NCBI GenBank assembly: GCA_002692855.1 | Contig: NZMJ01000046.1 | Coordinates: 109,838-173,837, forward strand | DNA: 64,000 nucleotides | Direction of reading: 5' to 3' | Source of the DNA: Maricaulis sp. | GTDB lineage: Bacteria > Pseudomonadota > Alphaproteobacteria > Caulobacterales > Maricaulaceae | Shown here: positions 1 through 9,569 of the stretch, in pieces | Layout: the number at the start of each line of letters is the position of its first letter | Numbering within the stretch: the stretch's first letter is position 1 | Notes under the pieces: generated by a model | The model's input: only the letters and a program-made list of their open reading frames with translations | Databases searched by the model: none | Told to the model about the DNA's origin: nothing | Made by a program: the position numbers and the translations under genes

Positions 1-894
1 CTCGCGTGTCATGCCGACCGTGACCGTGACGAAGGAGGCCAGTCCGGCAATGGCGTCTTCGGCCTCGGCCAGGTTTTGCGGAGCGCGGCGGAACCGGGTG
101 GCGTAGAACTCGGCGTCTTTCAGGACCGCATCGCCGACCGAAGCCAGGTCCGTCTTCGAGATGAGCTGGTCGTCTTCGCGCCGGCCGATCTTGGCGATAG
201 CCCGGAAAATCTGGGCGGTTTTTTTCAACCGCGTCATCAGGATGATTAGCAACCAGACCCCGGCCTCCGGGTGGGTGTCGATCACAGTCTCGTACGCGTC
301 ACGCATCTGCGTACACATGTCCGGATCGAAGTCGGTGATCTCTTCAGGAATGCCGGCCATCGCCTGGTCAAGGACGCTGTGGTGGACGAGCAAGGTCGCC
401 GCCTGCCGGGCCGTCTCGGCGCCCCCCGCACCCCAAAGGGAAACAAGCCGGCTTTCGAGTTTCCGGTCCCCTTCCGCAGCGTCGAGACACGCGCAAATGC
501 GGGCTCCGGTCTCGGCGCGGATCGCCGCCCAGTCTTCGGCAGGAGCGTCCGGCTCGGGCAGACTGCCCGCCACGCCGCCCTCCATGCTCGTGTCCAGCCA
601 CGACCACAGGGCGTTCAGAAAAGTGGGCGAGAAATAAGCGCGCGAAGGCGGATCATTTTCAGGGTCGCCGGTCAGGGAAACCAGCGGCGCAAAGAGCCGC
701 TTCTTCTTCAGTTCAGCAGGATCGGGCTGTGCCTTCTGTTCAAGCAGCGTCAGCAAACTGCTCAGCCCGGCCTGACCGGCATCATGCTCGGCGGCACGGG
801 CTGCAGCGCCCAGCACCCGCTTGCGGATTTCGGGCGGCAGGCTGCCCCAGAACAGGGTCAGTTTTTCAAGATTGTCCGCACTGAGCGACTTCAT
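1..894 (-). CDS. Conserved hypothetical protein, C-terminus cut by window edge
   Basis: The reading frame is open from the ATG at 894 to base 1 (298 codons, no stop), so the gene continues past the left edge. The protein starts MKSLSADNLEKLTLFWGSLP and looks soluble, acidic and alpha-helical, with no signal peptide or clear membrane segment. It lies 62 bases downstream of the histidine kinase gene on the same strand and may be the last gene of that operon. I do not recognise the family. Frames on the other strand here lack sensible composition and are shadows. An in-frame stop shortly upstream of 894 supports a start near this position. Confidence 0.75.
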   Translation of the reverse strand, partial: MKSLSADNLEKLTLFWGSLPPEIRKRVLGAAARAAEHDAGQAGLSSLLTLLEQKAQPDPAELKKKRLFAPLVSLTGDPENDPPSRAYFSPTFLNALWSWLDTSMEGGVAGSLPEPDAPAEDWAAIRAETGARICACLDAAEGDRKLESRLVSLWGAGGAETARQAATLLVHHSVLDQAMAGIPEEITDFDPDMCTQMRDAYETVIDTHPEAGVWLLIILMTRLKKTAQIFRAIAKIGRREDDQLISKTDLASVGDAVLKDAEFYATRFRRAPQNLAEAEDAIAGLASFVTVTVGMTRE

Positions 895-956
895 CGCATT
901 GAACCGGAAAGCGTCATGACACGGACGAGTTTGCGTCGGTTACGGTTAACGGCGCT

Positions 957-2339
957 TTAGCGCGCTCTGGCTGGCAGGGTGACACGTGCGAGCAGTCCTC
1001 CGAGCCCGGATGCATCAAGTGACAAGGCACCGCCATAGACTTGGGCCAGGTCAGCCACGATCGACAGGCCAAGCCCGCTGCCCGGCGTGCTTTCATCGAG
1101 GCGGACCCCCCTCTGCAAGGCCTGCTCCCGGCGTTCGGCGTCCATTCCCGGTCCGTCATCCTCGACGACGACTTCCAGGCGCCCGTCCTCGATCAGATTG
1201 ACAGTCGCCCGCACTTCGCCGCCCGACCACTTGCAGGCATTGTCCAGCAGGTTGCCGACCATCTCCTCCAGGTCCTGGCGTTCGCCCCGAAAGATGGCGC
1301 CCTCCTCGCAAGTGTGGGAGATCGCGATCCCTGTCCGCCCGTAGATGCGTTGCAGGGTGCGCGTGAGATCGTCGAGCGTCGAGCAGACATCTGTCCGTGC
1401 CCCGACAGCCTTGGCATGCGCCGCAGCCCGGGCGCGGCGCAGATGGTGGTCAACCTGCCGCGACATCGTCTCGGCCTGACGCGTGACAAGTTCGGCAAAG
1501 CCGCCTTGTTCGTTGCGACTTTCATTGAGCAGGACAGCGATCGGAGTTTTTAGGGCGTGCGCCAGATTGCCCACATGGGTTCGGGCGCGGTCGACGACTT
1601 CGCGCGAATGGTCGATCAGCGAGTTGAGTTCTTCGCCCAGTGGTTGAAGCTCGCTGGGGAATTGGCCCTCGACCTTCTCGGCCTGTCCCTCACGCACGGC
1701 AGCGACCGCGTCGCGCATGCGGAAGACGGGCGCAAGGCCGATCCTGACCTGGAAGATCAGACCGGCCAGCAACGCAACCGAGAAGACAAAAATCAGGCTG
1801 AGCGCGACGACAACGAAACGCCGGACTTCCCGGTCGGCAGGACGTTGGTCCTCGGCCGCTGAAATCACGACCATGTCGGGACGGCCCGACAGTATGACCG
1901 CCTGAGCAACGATGCGCAGGGGCTCGGAGTCCGGGCCGACAATCTTGCTGGTCACTGGTGTCCCGGGCTGCGCGGCCGCGCGCTCAAGCAGCGAGTCCGG
2001 CGGCCTCAGCCTTTCGTCCCACAGCGAGCGGGAACGTGCGATCACACGCAGGCGTTCGTCGGTTCGCCAGTCAGCGATCTGCCAGTAGCGGCCCGAGAAA
2101 ACCAGATTGTATTCGGGGTCCGTAGGCTCGCGCGCCAGCGACACCTCGCCCGTGTCACCGGTTTCGGCGGCGGCGACGAGCGCGTTGACGGTGGATTGCA
2201 ACCGGTCCTCGAGCGCGCCCAGAACGGATCGCTGGTAAAGCTGGGTCAGTGCGATACCGCCGGCAATCAGCAACACCACGGCCCAGATTGCACCAGTAGC
2301 AATCAGGCGAAGAACAAGCGAATGGCGCTTGGGCGTCAC
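957..2339 (-). CDS. PhoQ-like sensor histidine kinase
   Basis: Inner-membrane sensor kinase of 460 residues. An N-terminal membrane segment lies at about 15-35, a periplasmic sensor region follows to about 170, and a second membrane segment sits at about 174-198. A short linker leads to the dimerisation/phosphoacceptor box HALKTP with H261. The ATPase domain shows an N box (NLLDNACKWS), a G1 box (DDGPGMD) and a G2 box (GSGLGLSIV). The H-box context NLAHALKTPIAVL is typical of the PhoQ subgroup. The start overlaps the response regulator stop by four bases, so the two are translationally coupled and form a cognate pair. The signal sensed cannot be told from sequence; PhoQ relatives sense divalent cations or envelope stress. 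Confidence 0.93.
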   Translation of the reverse strand: MTPKRHSLVLRLIATGAIWAVVLLIAGGIALTQLYQRSVLGALEDRLQSTVNALVAAAETGDTGEVSLAREPTDPEYNLVFSGRYWQIADWRTDERLRVIARSRSLWDERLRPPDSLLERAAAQPGTPVTSKIVGPDSEPLRIVAQAVILSGRPDMVVISAAEDQRPADREVRRFVVVALSLIFVFSVALLAGLIFQVRIGLAPVFRMRDAVAAVREGQAEKVEGQFPSELQPLGEELNSLIDHSREVVDRARTHVGNLAHALKTPIAVLLNESRNEQGGFAELVTRQAETMSRQVDHHLRRARAAAHAKAVGARTDVCSTLDDLTRTLQRIYGRTGIAISHTCEEGAIFRGERQDLEEMVGNLLDNACKWSGGEVRATVNLIEDGRLEVVVEDDGPGMDAERREQALQRGVRLDESTPGSGLGLSIVADLAQVYGGALSLDASGLGGLLARVTLPARAR

Positions 2340-3010
2340 GCGGAGGGTGAACCGGGATCGGTCAGGCGATACCCGAGTCCGCGGACCGTCTCGATACGGT
2401 CCTGGCCGATTTTCTTGCGCAAGCGTCCGACGAACACTTCGATCGTGTTGGAGTCACGGTCAAAATCCTGATCGTAGATGTGCTCGACCAGTTCCGATCG
2501 GGAGATCACACGGTCCTGATGGTGGGCCAGATAGCTCAGCATCCGGAATTCGTGCGACGTCAGCTTCACCGGCGCGCCGTCAATGAAAACGCGGGCACCA
2601 CGCGTATCGACCGACAGGTCGCCGCAATCGATCGTCGACGTGGCATGACCGGCAGCCCTGCGCGTCAGCGCCCGCATCCGCGCCAGCAATTCCTCGGTGT
2701 GGAACGGCTTGGTCAGGTAGTCGTCCGCCCCCGCATCGAAACCTGCAACCTTTTCGCTCCACCGGTCGCGTGCTGTCAGGATCAGGACGGGTGTATCCTT
2801 GCCATCGCGCCGCCAGCGCTCCAGCACGGTCACTCCGTCGAGCTTCGGCAAACCCAGGTCGAGCACGATGACATCATAGGGCTCGGTATCGCCCATGAAG
2901 TGACCTTCCTCGCCATCCGTTGCGGAATCGACCGCATAGCCGGCATCGCCCAGCGCACGCGAAAGCTGCCGGTTCAGATCGGGATCGTCTTCAATGACCA
3001 GAACACGCAT
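2336..3010 (-). CDS. OmpR/PhoP-family response regulator
   Basis: Two-domain DNA-binding response regulator of 224 residues. The receiver domain (1-118) shows the acidic pocket (EDD at 7-9), phosphoacceptor D51 in VLDLGLP, T79 and K101 (TKPF). The C-terminal winged-helix domain (about 128-220) ends in the family pattern VFVGRLRKKIGQD...VRGLGYRL. It is the upstream partner of the adjacent kinase, with a four-base overlap. The PepSY gene lies 11 bases upstream on the same strand and is probably cotranscribed. PepSY proteins beside PhoPQ-type systems often belong to the regulon or modulate the sensor, but that link is inferred. Confidence 0.95.
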   Translation of the reverse strand: MRVLVIEDDPDLNRQLSRALGDAGYAVDSATDGEEGHFMGDTEPYDVIVLDLGLPKLDGVTVLERWRRDGKDTPVLILTARDRWSEKVAGFDAGADDYLTKPFHTEELLARMRALTRRAAGHATSTIDCGDLSVDTRGARVFIDGAPVKLTSHEFRMLSYLAHHQDRVISRSELVEHIYDQDFDRDSNTIEVFVGRLRKKIGQDRIETVRGLGYRLTDPGSPSA

Positions 3011-3021
3011 GCAATCGGCTC

Positions 3022-3354
3022 CTAGCGTTCGTAGAGAATATTACCGGTCTGGGCGTCGACAACGACATCCACGCGGCGGCCGTCTTCGGTCAGTATCTTG
3101 ATGATATAGCGCGGACGCGGACCCTGCTCGAGTTCCGCATCGATCACATCGGCACGGCTGTAGCGCTGGCGCACGGTCCGGATGACCTGCAGCGCCGGCA
3201 AAACCTGTCCCGACTGGACAGCCGTGCGCGCTTCGTCAGCCGAATACCGGTTACGCATCTCGCTCGGCGCTTGCTGGTACTGCAGCGCATCGGCGCCCGC
3301 GCCAATGGCGAGGCCAACAACGAGCACGGTGGAGGTGATCAGGGACTTCATCAT
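3022..3354 (-). CDS. Secreted PepSY-domain protein
   Basis: Small exported protein of about 110 residues. From the chosen ATG at 3354 it begins MMKSLITSTVLVVGLAIGAGADA, a classic signal peptide. A longer frame back to 3399 adds 15 residues ahead of the signal and is less likely. The C-terminal half has the PepSY fold pattern, with alternating strands ending in DVVVDAQTGNILYER (the DAxTG turn is diagnostic). PepSY domains occur as inhibitory or sensory periplasmic modules. The gene lies 11 bases upstream of the response regulator and probably leads that operon. A function in signal input to the kinase is possible but not shown. Confidence 0.85.
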   Translation of the reverse strand: MMKSLITSTVLVVGLAIGAGADALQYQQAPSEMRNRYSADEARTAVQSGQVLPALQVIRTVRQRYSRADVIDAELEQGPRPRYIIKILTEDGRRVDVVVDAQTGNILYER

Positions 3355-3401
3355 GCCGGCATATTGGTTCAACCTCGCTGAACCGCTTCTGAACGGCAAG
3401 A

Positions 3402-4271
3402 CTAGCGCAGCTTCATCCGCGGGTCATAGCCCTTCGGGGCATTCCAGGTCTCGGCGAAGCGTTTGAGCGCGGCATCATCCGGCGGCAAATCGACCATCAA
3501 CCGGATGATCTGGTCACCGCGTTTGCCGGAACGGGACGCGAATCCCTTGCCGCGCAGCCGCAGCAAGGTTCCCGATGTCGAGCCGGGTGGCACCCGCACT
3601 TCAACCGGGCCGTCAATGGTCGGGGCGCGCACTTTCGCCCCGGTGACCGCCTCTGCAAAGGAGACCGGCAGATCCAGGCGGACATCGTCTGCGTCGCGGG
3701 AGAAGAATTTGTGCGGCGTCACATGCAGCTCGACGAGTGCATCGCCCGCCGGCCCGCCTGCGGCGCCCGGTTCGCCCTGCCCCGCCAGACGCAGGGTCTG
3801 ACCATCGGTGACACCCGGAGGTGTGCGAACATCGAGCGTGCGCCCGGCGGGCAAAGTGACCCGTTTGGTTGCCCCCTTGGCCGCGTCCAGAAAATCGAGA
3901 TCGAGCCGGAATCGCAGGTCCGCACCTTTTCTTGCGCGCGACCGGGGGCGGAAGTCGGTGAACAGGTCCGAGAAGATATCGCTGACATCCTCGAACCCGC
4001 CCGCGCGCGCTCGTCCGTGCGCGCCGCCGGGGTGGAAGGTCGCGCGCTCATTGCCCTGGGCGTCGATTTCTCCGCGATCGTACTTCGCGCGACTTTCCGC
4101 GTTGGACAGAAGTTTGAACGCTGCGCTGACCTGCTTGAACCGGTCCTCCGCCTTGGCGTCTCCCGGATTGGCATCAGGATGCAACGCCTTGGCCAGCTTG
4201 CGATAAGCCGCGCGGATCTCATCTGCGCTTGCAGATTTCGATACGCCGAGAATGGAATAGGGATCGGTCAT
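3402..4271 (-). CDS. DnaJ-class co-chaperone, CbpA-like
   Basis: Protein of 289 residues with an N-terminal J domain (about 4-68) carrying the HPD signature at H31-P32-D33. It has a short glycine/arginine linker and then two DnaJ C-terminal substrate-binding subdomains (about 115-275; GVTDGQTLRLAGQGEPG and GTLLRLRGKGF motifs). There is no cysteine-rich zinc finger, so it is a type II (CbpA/DjlA-like) co-chaperone that stimulates DnaK ATPase in the cytoplasm rather than DnaJ itself. It stands 47 bases upstream of the PepSY gene on the same strand. Across a 69-base gap upstream lies the end of the GTA cluster, so it sits at the junction but is probably not part of the phage-like operon. Confidence 0.93.
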   Translation of the reverse strand: MTDPYSILGVSKSASADEIRAAYRKLAKALHPDANPGDAKAEDRFKQVSAAFKLLSNAESRAKYDRGEIDAQGNERATFHPGGAHGRARAGGFEDVSDIFSDLFTDFRPRSRARKGADLRFRLDLDFLDAAKGATKRVTLPAGRTLDVRTPPGVTDGQTLRLAGQGEPGAAGGPAGDALVELHVTPHKFFSRDADDVRLDLPVSFAEAVTGAKVRAPTIDGPVEVRVPPGSTSGTLLRLRGKGFASRSGKRGDQIIRLMVDLPPDDAALKRFAETWNAPKGYDPRMKLR

Positions 4272-4340
4272 ACGGTCATGCGTTCGCGAAATGGATCGCC
4301 GAGATGTAGGGGGCTTTTGCCAGAAACGCCAACTCGCCTG

Positions 4341-7300
4341 TTACAGTGTGAACACCCCCGTCGCGGCGCGCCCCGGTCCGAACCGTTCGGAGACCTGACG
4401 AACCTCCACCTCCAGCGTGCTGATCAGCCCTCCGAAAATCGCCAATTCCTGCGCGGAATCGACAACCCAGAACGGCGAGTCGACGACGACAGTCTTGAGG
4501 GTCTCGCCGGCGGGGCCGACTTTGAGCTCGTAATGTTCGGCCACTTCACCCAAGGGTACATCCCCCGGCGTCCACAAATCTCCGCCAATCCGCGTGCGCC
4601 GCACCCAGCTCACGGTCAGATTTCCGTCCGCGCGTCGCCCACGGACATGCACCGGCGACAAGGGACGCAGGTCCGCGCGTTCAACCAGGATCGTCGCGCT
4701 CGCATAGGAATCGTGGTCCGGCGCCATGCGCGCCGGTCCGGCCCTGAACACGAGGTTTTGTCCCGTTTCGTGATCGAATACCGGAACAGGGCTGATCTCG
4801 GAATCGAGTATCGCGAAGCGCGCGCCCGGAGCGACAACGCTCGCGGTTTCGCTGCCGAACTGCCCGCGCAGCAGGCCGAAGACCCGCCATTCGCCTTCGT
4901 TGATCAGCACGGCATCGCGGAACTGGATCACGTCCCAGCCGTCTCCGGTTTCCACCGCCAGTCGATTGGCGCCACTGAGCAAGGATGCATGCGTGACGCT
5001 CGCAAGTTCGCCCCGGTCGAGCTGAAGGCGCACAGACTGCTCGACGATCCGCCCGGACGGTGCCGGGTACAATGCGTCGAGCATCACCCCCATCGCGGTC
5101 GGAAGGCGGGACAGGCTCCGGCGCGTCAGCGACTGTGCGCTGGCCCCTGCATGAAGGCCCGCAACGCCGTACCAGGGCGTCGCCGTGACCGCGGCCAACG
5201 GCCCGGAACGCTCAGCCTCGCCATCGATCAGCGGCAGGTCGAGGACCAGTAATTCAGCCTTCGACGGTGGCCGGACGTCACCGCCGGGATGGCGGGGCGC
5301 GGGTCCCGTCAGTCCTGTGTGCGCCTCGGTAAATGCCGTTGCGACGGCGCGGCGCTGAACATCACCGGACAATTCCGTCAGCACCCTGTCGGCAGTGCCA
5401 GCAGCATGGACGATCCGGACCGTGTCACCGGGCTCAACAGCGAGCGCCGACGGCGGAAGGATAAAGTTGAAAGTCTCGCCTTCGGCGTTGAGGCGCTGAA
5501 GCGCTGACACGGCCCAGTCTTCGGCCTGCCCGGCATCCGCCAGCAGCGCGATTGCCAGATCGGCCCCGCCGCGGCCACTGCCCAGCCGGTTGCGCGCGAA
5601 CACGGCTCCGCGTGAGTACTCCCCGTCATCGTCGATGAAATGGACCCGCAAATCCGCGGGCAGTCCGGTCATGTCGTCGCGCGTCGTCTGGATGGCCGAT
5701 CCGGACTCCGACAGCACAAGCTCGGTTTCATTCCATTCAGTATCCGGCGGCGCAGGACGTGCAAAGCGGACCCCGGCGTCCGTGTCGACAGCATTGAACC
5801 CGAACAGGCTGGAGAGCGGAGACAATGCATCACGCGCCGGCATCGGACGGTCGATGAGATAGCCTGACACGAGGCCGTCGAGCGCCGAAACGTCCGCGTC
5901 CACGCCCGACGACTGCGCGAGGTCGCGCACCACATCGCCCAGCGGTGCCAGACCCATGCGGCCGGTCAGCCAATGGCCGAGGCGCCAGTTGTCTCCATCC
6001 CCCCAGACATCCCCGCGTGCCGGGAAATCCGGGAATGGCCGCGCATCCCACGTCCAGACATGGATGTCCGCCGGGTCGATCATGGCGCCGCCATAGACGC
6101 CCGAAACCGTGTCGTCCGTTGTCCAGTGACCGATCATCGTTTCGATATAGCGGCGCTGGATCAGGTCGTCGCGCGAACCGCGAGAATAGTATGGAAGCGA
6201 ACTTTCAGCACTCTTGGGATCGACGAACACATTGGGCTGGTTCGCACCCTTGTCCACCGCCGGGCAACCGGTTTCCGTCAGCCAGATCGGCTTGGACTGG
6301 GGCAGCCAGGCCGTCGAAGTCGCGGCGCGAACCCCGCCCGGGCGATTATGGTGCGCATTGGCCCACCAACCGCGCAAATCCTTGTAGCGAAACACCCAGT
6401 CTTCGCCGTGCGCGGTGTCGACGATTGGGGTGCGCGACTGGGACAGGCGGTCCGCATCACTCGCGTAATACCAGTCATACCCCTCCCCGCCCTCGGCCTG
6501 CGAAGCCAGGTAGGACAGGTCGTGGCCGCTGCGCGACAGCGCGGCGTCGCGGTGCGCGGTCCCGTCCCGCCAGTCCGACAGCGGCACATACCAGTCGATC
6601 GCGACGGCATCGATGGCCGGGTGGGACCACAATGGATCGAGGTGAAAGAACACATCGCCCGAGCCATCAGCGGGACGATGCCCGGAATACTCGCTCCAGT
6701 CGGCAGCATAGGACAGGCGCACATCCGGCCCCAGAAGGGCGCGCGCTTCGCCGGCAAGGCTGCACAGCGCATCGACTGCCGGATAATGATCGGCGCTGTC
6801 CCGGACCGTGGTGAGCGCGACCACTTCCGATCCGATCAGGAACCCGTCTGCGCCGGCAATCTTCGCCAGAGCCGCGTGATGCAGGATGAAGCGGCGAAAC
6901 CGCCACTCTTCAGGTCCAGAATAGCTGACGGCATCCCCGTTCACGCTGAATTGCGCGGCCTGCGCGGTCCCGAAGAAATCTGCGACCTGCATAGCCGCGC
7001 CCGCAGACTTGTCGACCGTCCCAGCCTGTCCGGCTGCCGGGTAACAGGTGATGCGCCCGCGCCAGGGAAAGGCAGGTTGCTCGTCTGCGCCGTAGGGGTC
7101 GGGCAAGCCGTTCCCTGCCGTAATGTCCATCAGGATGAAGGGATAAAGCGATACCGTGAACCCACGCGCTTTCAATTCGCGGATCGCGGCGATCACCGAT
7201 GCATCGTCAGGCGTGCCGCCATAGACCGGACGGTCGTCGTTCTGTGAGACCAGCACGGCAGTCGTCCGGTCGAGACCGGCAACCGCCCAACTGACCGGGC

Positions 7301-8240
7301 GTGTGACCTTCTCGCGCGTTTCCACGCCCGGACGGATCTCGCAGGCGCCGCATCGCAGGTCGGAACCGAACCAGGACGACACCAGAAGCACCGAACGGCA
7401 GTGGGGCAGACGCGCCTCGAGATCGTCGATTGCCGCGATGAAATCGGTGACGCCGCGACCATTGTGGACGTTCTCCGGCTCATCCTTGCCCGGTCCAGTC
7501 CGGCGCATCACGGCCTCGGTGGCGTAGGCGAATTCCCCTGACGCAGGGATCAGGTCGACACCGCCGATCATGTCTTCCAGACGCGGCGCATCGGGATCAG
7601 CCGGAGGCGCCGGGCGGAACACCTCGAAATCGAGATTGGGTATCCGCGCACTGAAGTCGTCGAGCGGAAAGTCCTCGAACACGACGTAAGCCAGGCCACG
7701 AAAGGCGGGCGCATTGTCCGCGCGCTCGATCGCCTGGATCAGCGCATCCGGCAGCTGGTCCTCTCGACCCTGATAGACCCGCATGTCCGTTGTCGACTGG
7801 TCGAGCAACGCGCCATTCGCCCAGACGCGGCCGATACCGTCGATGCGGCCTTCGCACAGGCCCACCGCGAAACTGACCGTATAGGTGTAGGAGGTCTGGG
7901 TCGGTCCGCCGCCCTTGCTCCCGGCACGTTCCCGGCTTCCGGTTTCCGTAAACCGTGCCGCCCAGATGACCTGTCCGGCAATCCTCGCCCGGCCATAGAG
8001 CCGCGGTATCGGCGCGCCTTCGGTCGAACCCTGCAACCGCAGGTCCGGCAGGCGAGGTCCTTCACGGTGGGCGGTGTTGAGCGAGGCCAGCAACGCCCGG
8101 TCTGCGACCGCGCCGATTTGCGCCCCGATGAAGCCGCCAATGGCGGCACCCGAAATCGTGCTGCCGAGAAGCGAAATACCGCCCGGCACCAACGCCCCGC
8201 CAATCGCAGATCCGGCGGACCCTAGTAGAAGCTCTGCCAT
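4341..8240 (-). CDS. GTA g15: baseplate/host-specificity protein with TIM-barrel domain
   Basis: Giant terminal protein of the GTA cluster, 1299 residues, matching the Rhodobacter capsulatus GTA g15 size class. The N-terminus is a glycine-rich hydrophobic segment followed by a phage-tail-like beta domain. The centre (roughly 400-760) is the glycoside-hydrolase-like TIM barrel seen in GTA host-specificity proteins, with GSEVV, AIDWYVPLSDWRDG and PIWLTETGCPAVDKG patterns including candidate acidic residues. The C-terminal third resembles tail-tip and fibronectin-like beta domains. In RcGTA this megatron protein closes the baseplate and contacts the cell envelope. The gene is last in the operon and starts two bases from the g14 stop. 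Confidence 0.95.
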   Translation of the reverse strand: MAELLLGSAGSAIGGALVPGGISLLGSTISGAAIGGFIGAQIGAVADRALLASLNTAHREGPRLPDLRLQGSTEGAPIPRLYGRARIAGQVIWAARFTETGSRERAGSKGGGPTQTSYTYTVSFAVGLCEGRIDGIGRVWANGALLDQSTTDMRVYQGREDQLPDALIQAIERADNAPAFRGLAYVVFEDFPLDDFSARIPNLDFEVFRPAPPADPDAPRLEDMIGGVDLIPASGEFAYATEAVMRRTGPGKDEPENVHNGRGVTDFIAAIDDLEARLPHCRSVLLVSSWFGSDLRCGACEIRPGVETREKVTRPVSWAVAGLDRTTAVLVSQNDDRPVYGGTPDDASVIAAIRELKARGFTVSLYPFILMDITAGNGLPDPYGADEQPAFPWRGRITCYPAAGQAGTVDKSAGAAMQVADFFGTAQAAQFSVNGDAVSYSGPEEWRFRRFILHHAALAKIAGADGFLIGSEVVALTTVRDSADHYPAVDALCSLAGEARALLGPDVRLSYAADWSEYSGHRPADGSGDVFFHLDPLWSHPAIDAVAIDWYVPLSDWRDGTAHRDAALSRSGHDLSYLASQAEGGEGYDWYYASDADRLSQSRTPIVDTAHGEDWVFRYKDLRGWWANAHHNRPGGVRAATSTAWLPQSKPIWLTETGCPAVDKGANQPNVFVDPKSAESSLPYYSRGSRDDLIQRRYIETMIGHWTTDDTVSGVYGGAMIDPADIHVWTWDARPFPDFPARGDVWGDGDNWRLGHWLTGRMGLAPLGDVVRDLAQSSGVDADVSALDGLVSGYLIDRPMPARDALSPLSSLFGFNAVDTDAGVRFARPAPPDTEWNETELVLSESGSAIQTTRDDMTGLPADLRVHFIDDDGEYSRGAVFARNRLGSGRGGADLAIALLADAGQAEDWAVSALQRLNAEGETFNFILPPSALAVEPGDTVRIVHAAGTADRVLTELSGDVQRRAVATAFTEAHTGLTGPAPRHPGGDVRPPSKAELLVLDLPLIDGEAERSGPLAAVTATPWYGVAGLHAGASAQSLTRRSLSRLPTAMGVMLDALYPAPSGRIVEQSVRLQLDRGELASVTHASLLSGANRLAVETGDGWDVIQFRDAVLINEGEWRVFGLLRGQFGSETASVVAPGARFAILDSEISPVPVFDHETGQNLVFRAGPARMAPDHDSYASATILVERADLRPLSPVHVRGRRADGNLTVSWVRRTRIGGDLWTPGDVPLGEVAEHYELKVGPAGETLKTVVVDSPFWVVDSAQELAIFGGLISTLEVEVRQVSERFGPGRAATGVFTL

Positions 8241-8241
8241 A

Positions 8242-8673
8242 TCATTTCACTTGTGAAGGAAATTGGAACGCCGCCGCACTCCTGCGGCGCCACCACGGCG
8301 TCATCGCGGTTTCATTCACCGCCCGCCCCCAATAGGCATGGATCAGCGTGTGCGGACCCGAGATGACACCGCAATGACGCGCTGGCGCGCCGGGTTTGAG
8401 CCGAAACAGGATGACGTCGCCGGGCTGCGCCTCGGTGACATCGACCGGGATAAGCCACCGTTGCCCGGCCTCGGTCAGCAGATCGCGGCCGCCGTTATCC
8501 CAGCGCGCCGGATAGGGCGGAAAGGCTTCCGGCTCCTGCCCGTAAAGCGCTCGCCAGATACCCCGGACCAGTCCCAGGCAGTCGCTGCCGACGCCCTTCA
8601 CGCTCGCCTGGTGGCAATAGGGCGTGCCGATCCACGTGCGGGCCTCGGCCAGTGCCGCATGCCGCATTGTCAT
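8242..8673 (-). CDS. GTA g14: NlpC/P60-family cell-wall peptidase
   Basis: Protein of 143 residues with the NlpC/P60 papain-like fold. The catalytic cysteine is C32 in GSDCLGLVRGIWR, the histidine H100 in ARHCGVI, and H112 in the LIHAYWG segment is the likely third polar residue. The N-terminal AEARTWIGTPYCHQ is the family entry motif. In GTAs and siphophages this tail-tip peptidase cuts peptidoglycan during DNA entry. The start overlaps the g13 stop by four bases and the stop lies two bases before g15. All catalytic residues are intact, which favours a functional particle. Confidence 0.95.
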   Translation of the reverse strand: MTMRHAALAEARTWIGTPYCHQASVKGVGSDCLGLVRGIWRALYGQEPEAFPPYPARWDNGGRDLLTEAGQRWLIPVDVTEAQPGDVILFRLKPGAPARHCGVISGPHTLIHAYWGRAVNETAMTPWWRRRSAAAFQFPSQVK

Positions 8674-9566
8674 CGGGTACGGCCCCGGCTGCCGCCGTCG
8701 TGAACGGTTTCGCTGGCCGGCCCGGCGACGAGAACATCATTGCCCGGCATGAAGGGGTGACCGCGGAAGTTCACGATGTTGGCGAACCGGTCCCGGCAGG
8801 TGGCATGGCGCTTGTCGCACCCGGCCCGCACTTGAAAGGCATCACCTGCTTCAATCGGGACAAAGGGCGGCGACATCACCCGGATTTGAACCGCGGTGCC
8901 TGACAGGCGGTGCTCTCGAACCTCGCTGACGGCACCCGCATTGGCACCGCTGGTCCAGGTCAGCAGACCACGCGTGAAGAGACCAGTGTCGAATCCGCCA
9001 AGGCCGATTGCCGCAAACACATCGTCTCCAGCGACAGATCCGACGCTGCCGGCCGCTTTGAAGGCCGGGCTGTCCAGGTCAATGCCGCAACGCGCGTCGC
9101 CGATCTCGGCATCGCAGAGTCGCGAGTAAATTCGGCCCGTCACCCGTTCCAGACGGGCCGACAGGCCACGCAGTTCGGCCTCGAAAGCGGTGTTTCCGCG
9201 TCGGGTTTCGCCGATCTCTCCGGCCCATGTCTGCACAAAGATCGAAGGCTGGGTCCAGTCGACGCGGAGCACGTCGACCTGTGCGCCGTCCCACAGACCA
9301 TTTGCGAGGTCGGTTTCGGTGATCGCGGCGGCGTTCAATGCGCCGAACAGGCTCGCCTGGTCAGGGGTCAGGCCGCCCTTCCCGTCGCGCTCACCGGGCG
9401 AAAACCCCGTGGCTGCGCGACAGGTGACGCCGTCCACCGTCAGGTCGCGGTCATGCTCGGTAAAGCCGAACACCGCACCATCTCGGCGTGTCACGCGCCA
9501 GCACCAGCACAGGGTCGTCACGCCGCTGTCGAGTTGGGTTTGCAAGGCTTCGGGCAAGGTCAGCAT
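8670..9566 (-). CDS. GTA g13: baseplate hub protein (DUF2163)
   Basis: Protein of 298 residues of the DUF2163 / phage BR0599-like family, the baseplate hub of GTA tails. The N-terminal domain begins ALQTQLDSGVTTLCWCWRVTRRDG. The C-terminal part has the conserved FQVRAGCDKRHATCRDRFAN segment followed by NFRGHPFMPG. Four cysteines (C151, C160, C250, C257) are arranged as in lambda gpL-type tail-tip proteins that hold an iron-sulfur cluster; cluster binding here is an inference. It is flanked by g12 (three-base gap) and g14 (four-base overlap), the invariant GTA order. Confidence 0.94.
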   Translation of the reverse strand: MLTLPEALQTQLDSGVTTLCWCWRVTRRDGAVFGFTEHDRDLTVDGVTCRAATGFSPGERDGKGGLTPDQASLFGALNAAAITETDLANGLWDGAQVDVLRVDWTQPSIFVQTWAGEIGETRRGNTAFEAELRGLSARLERVTGRIYSRLCDAEIGDARCGIDLDSPAFKAAGSVGSVAGDDVFAAIGLGGFDTGLFTRGLLTWTSGANAGAVSEVREHRLSGTAVQIRVMSPPFVPIEAGDAFQVRAGCDKRHATCRDRFANIVNFRGHPFMPGNDVLVAGPASETVHDGGSRGRTR

Positions 9567-9569
9567 GGC

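Noticed and set aside
3711..5252. 513-codon plus-strand frame across dnaJ-like gene and g15
   Set aside because: It crosses the ends of two conserved minus-strand genes and has shadow-like composition.
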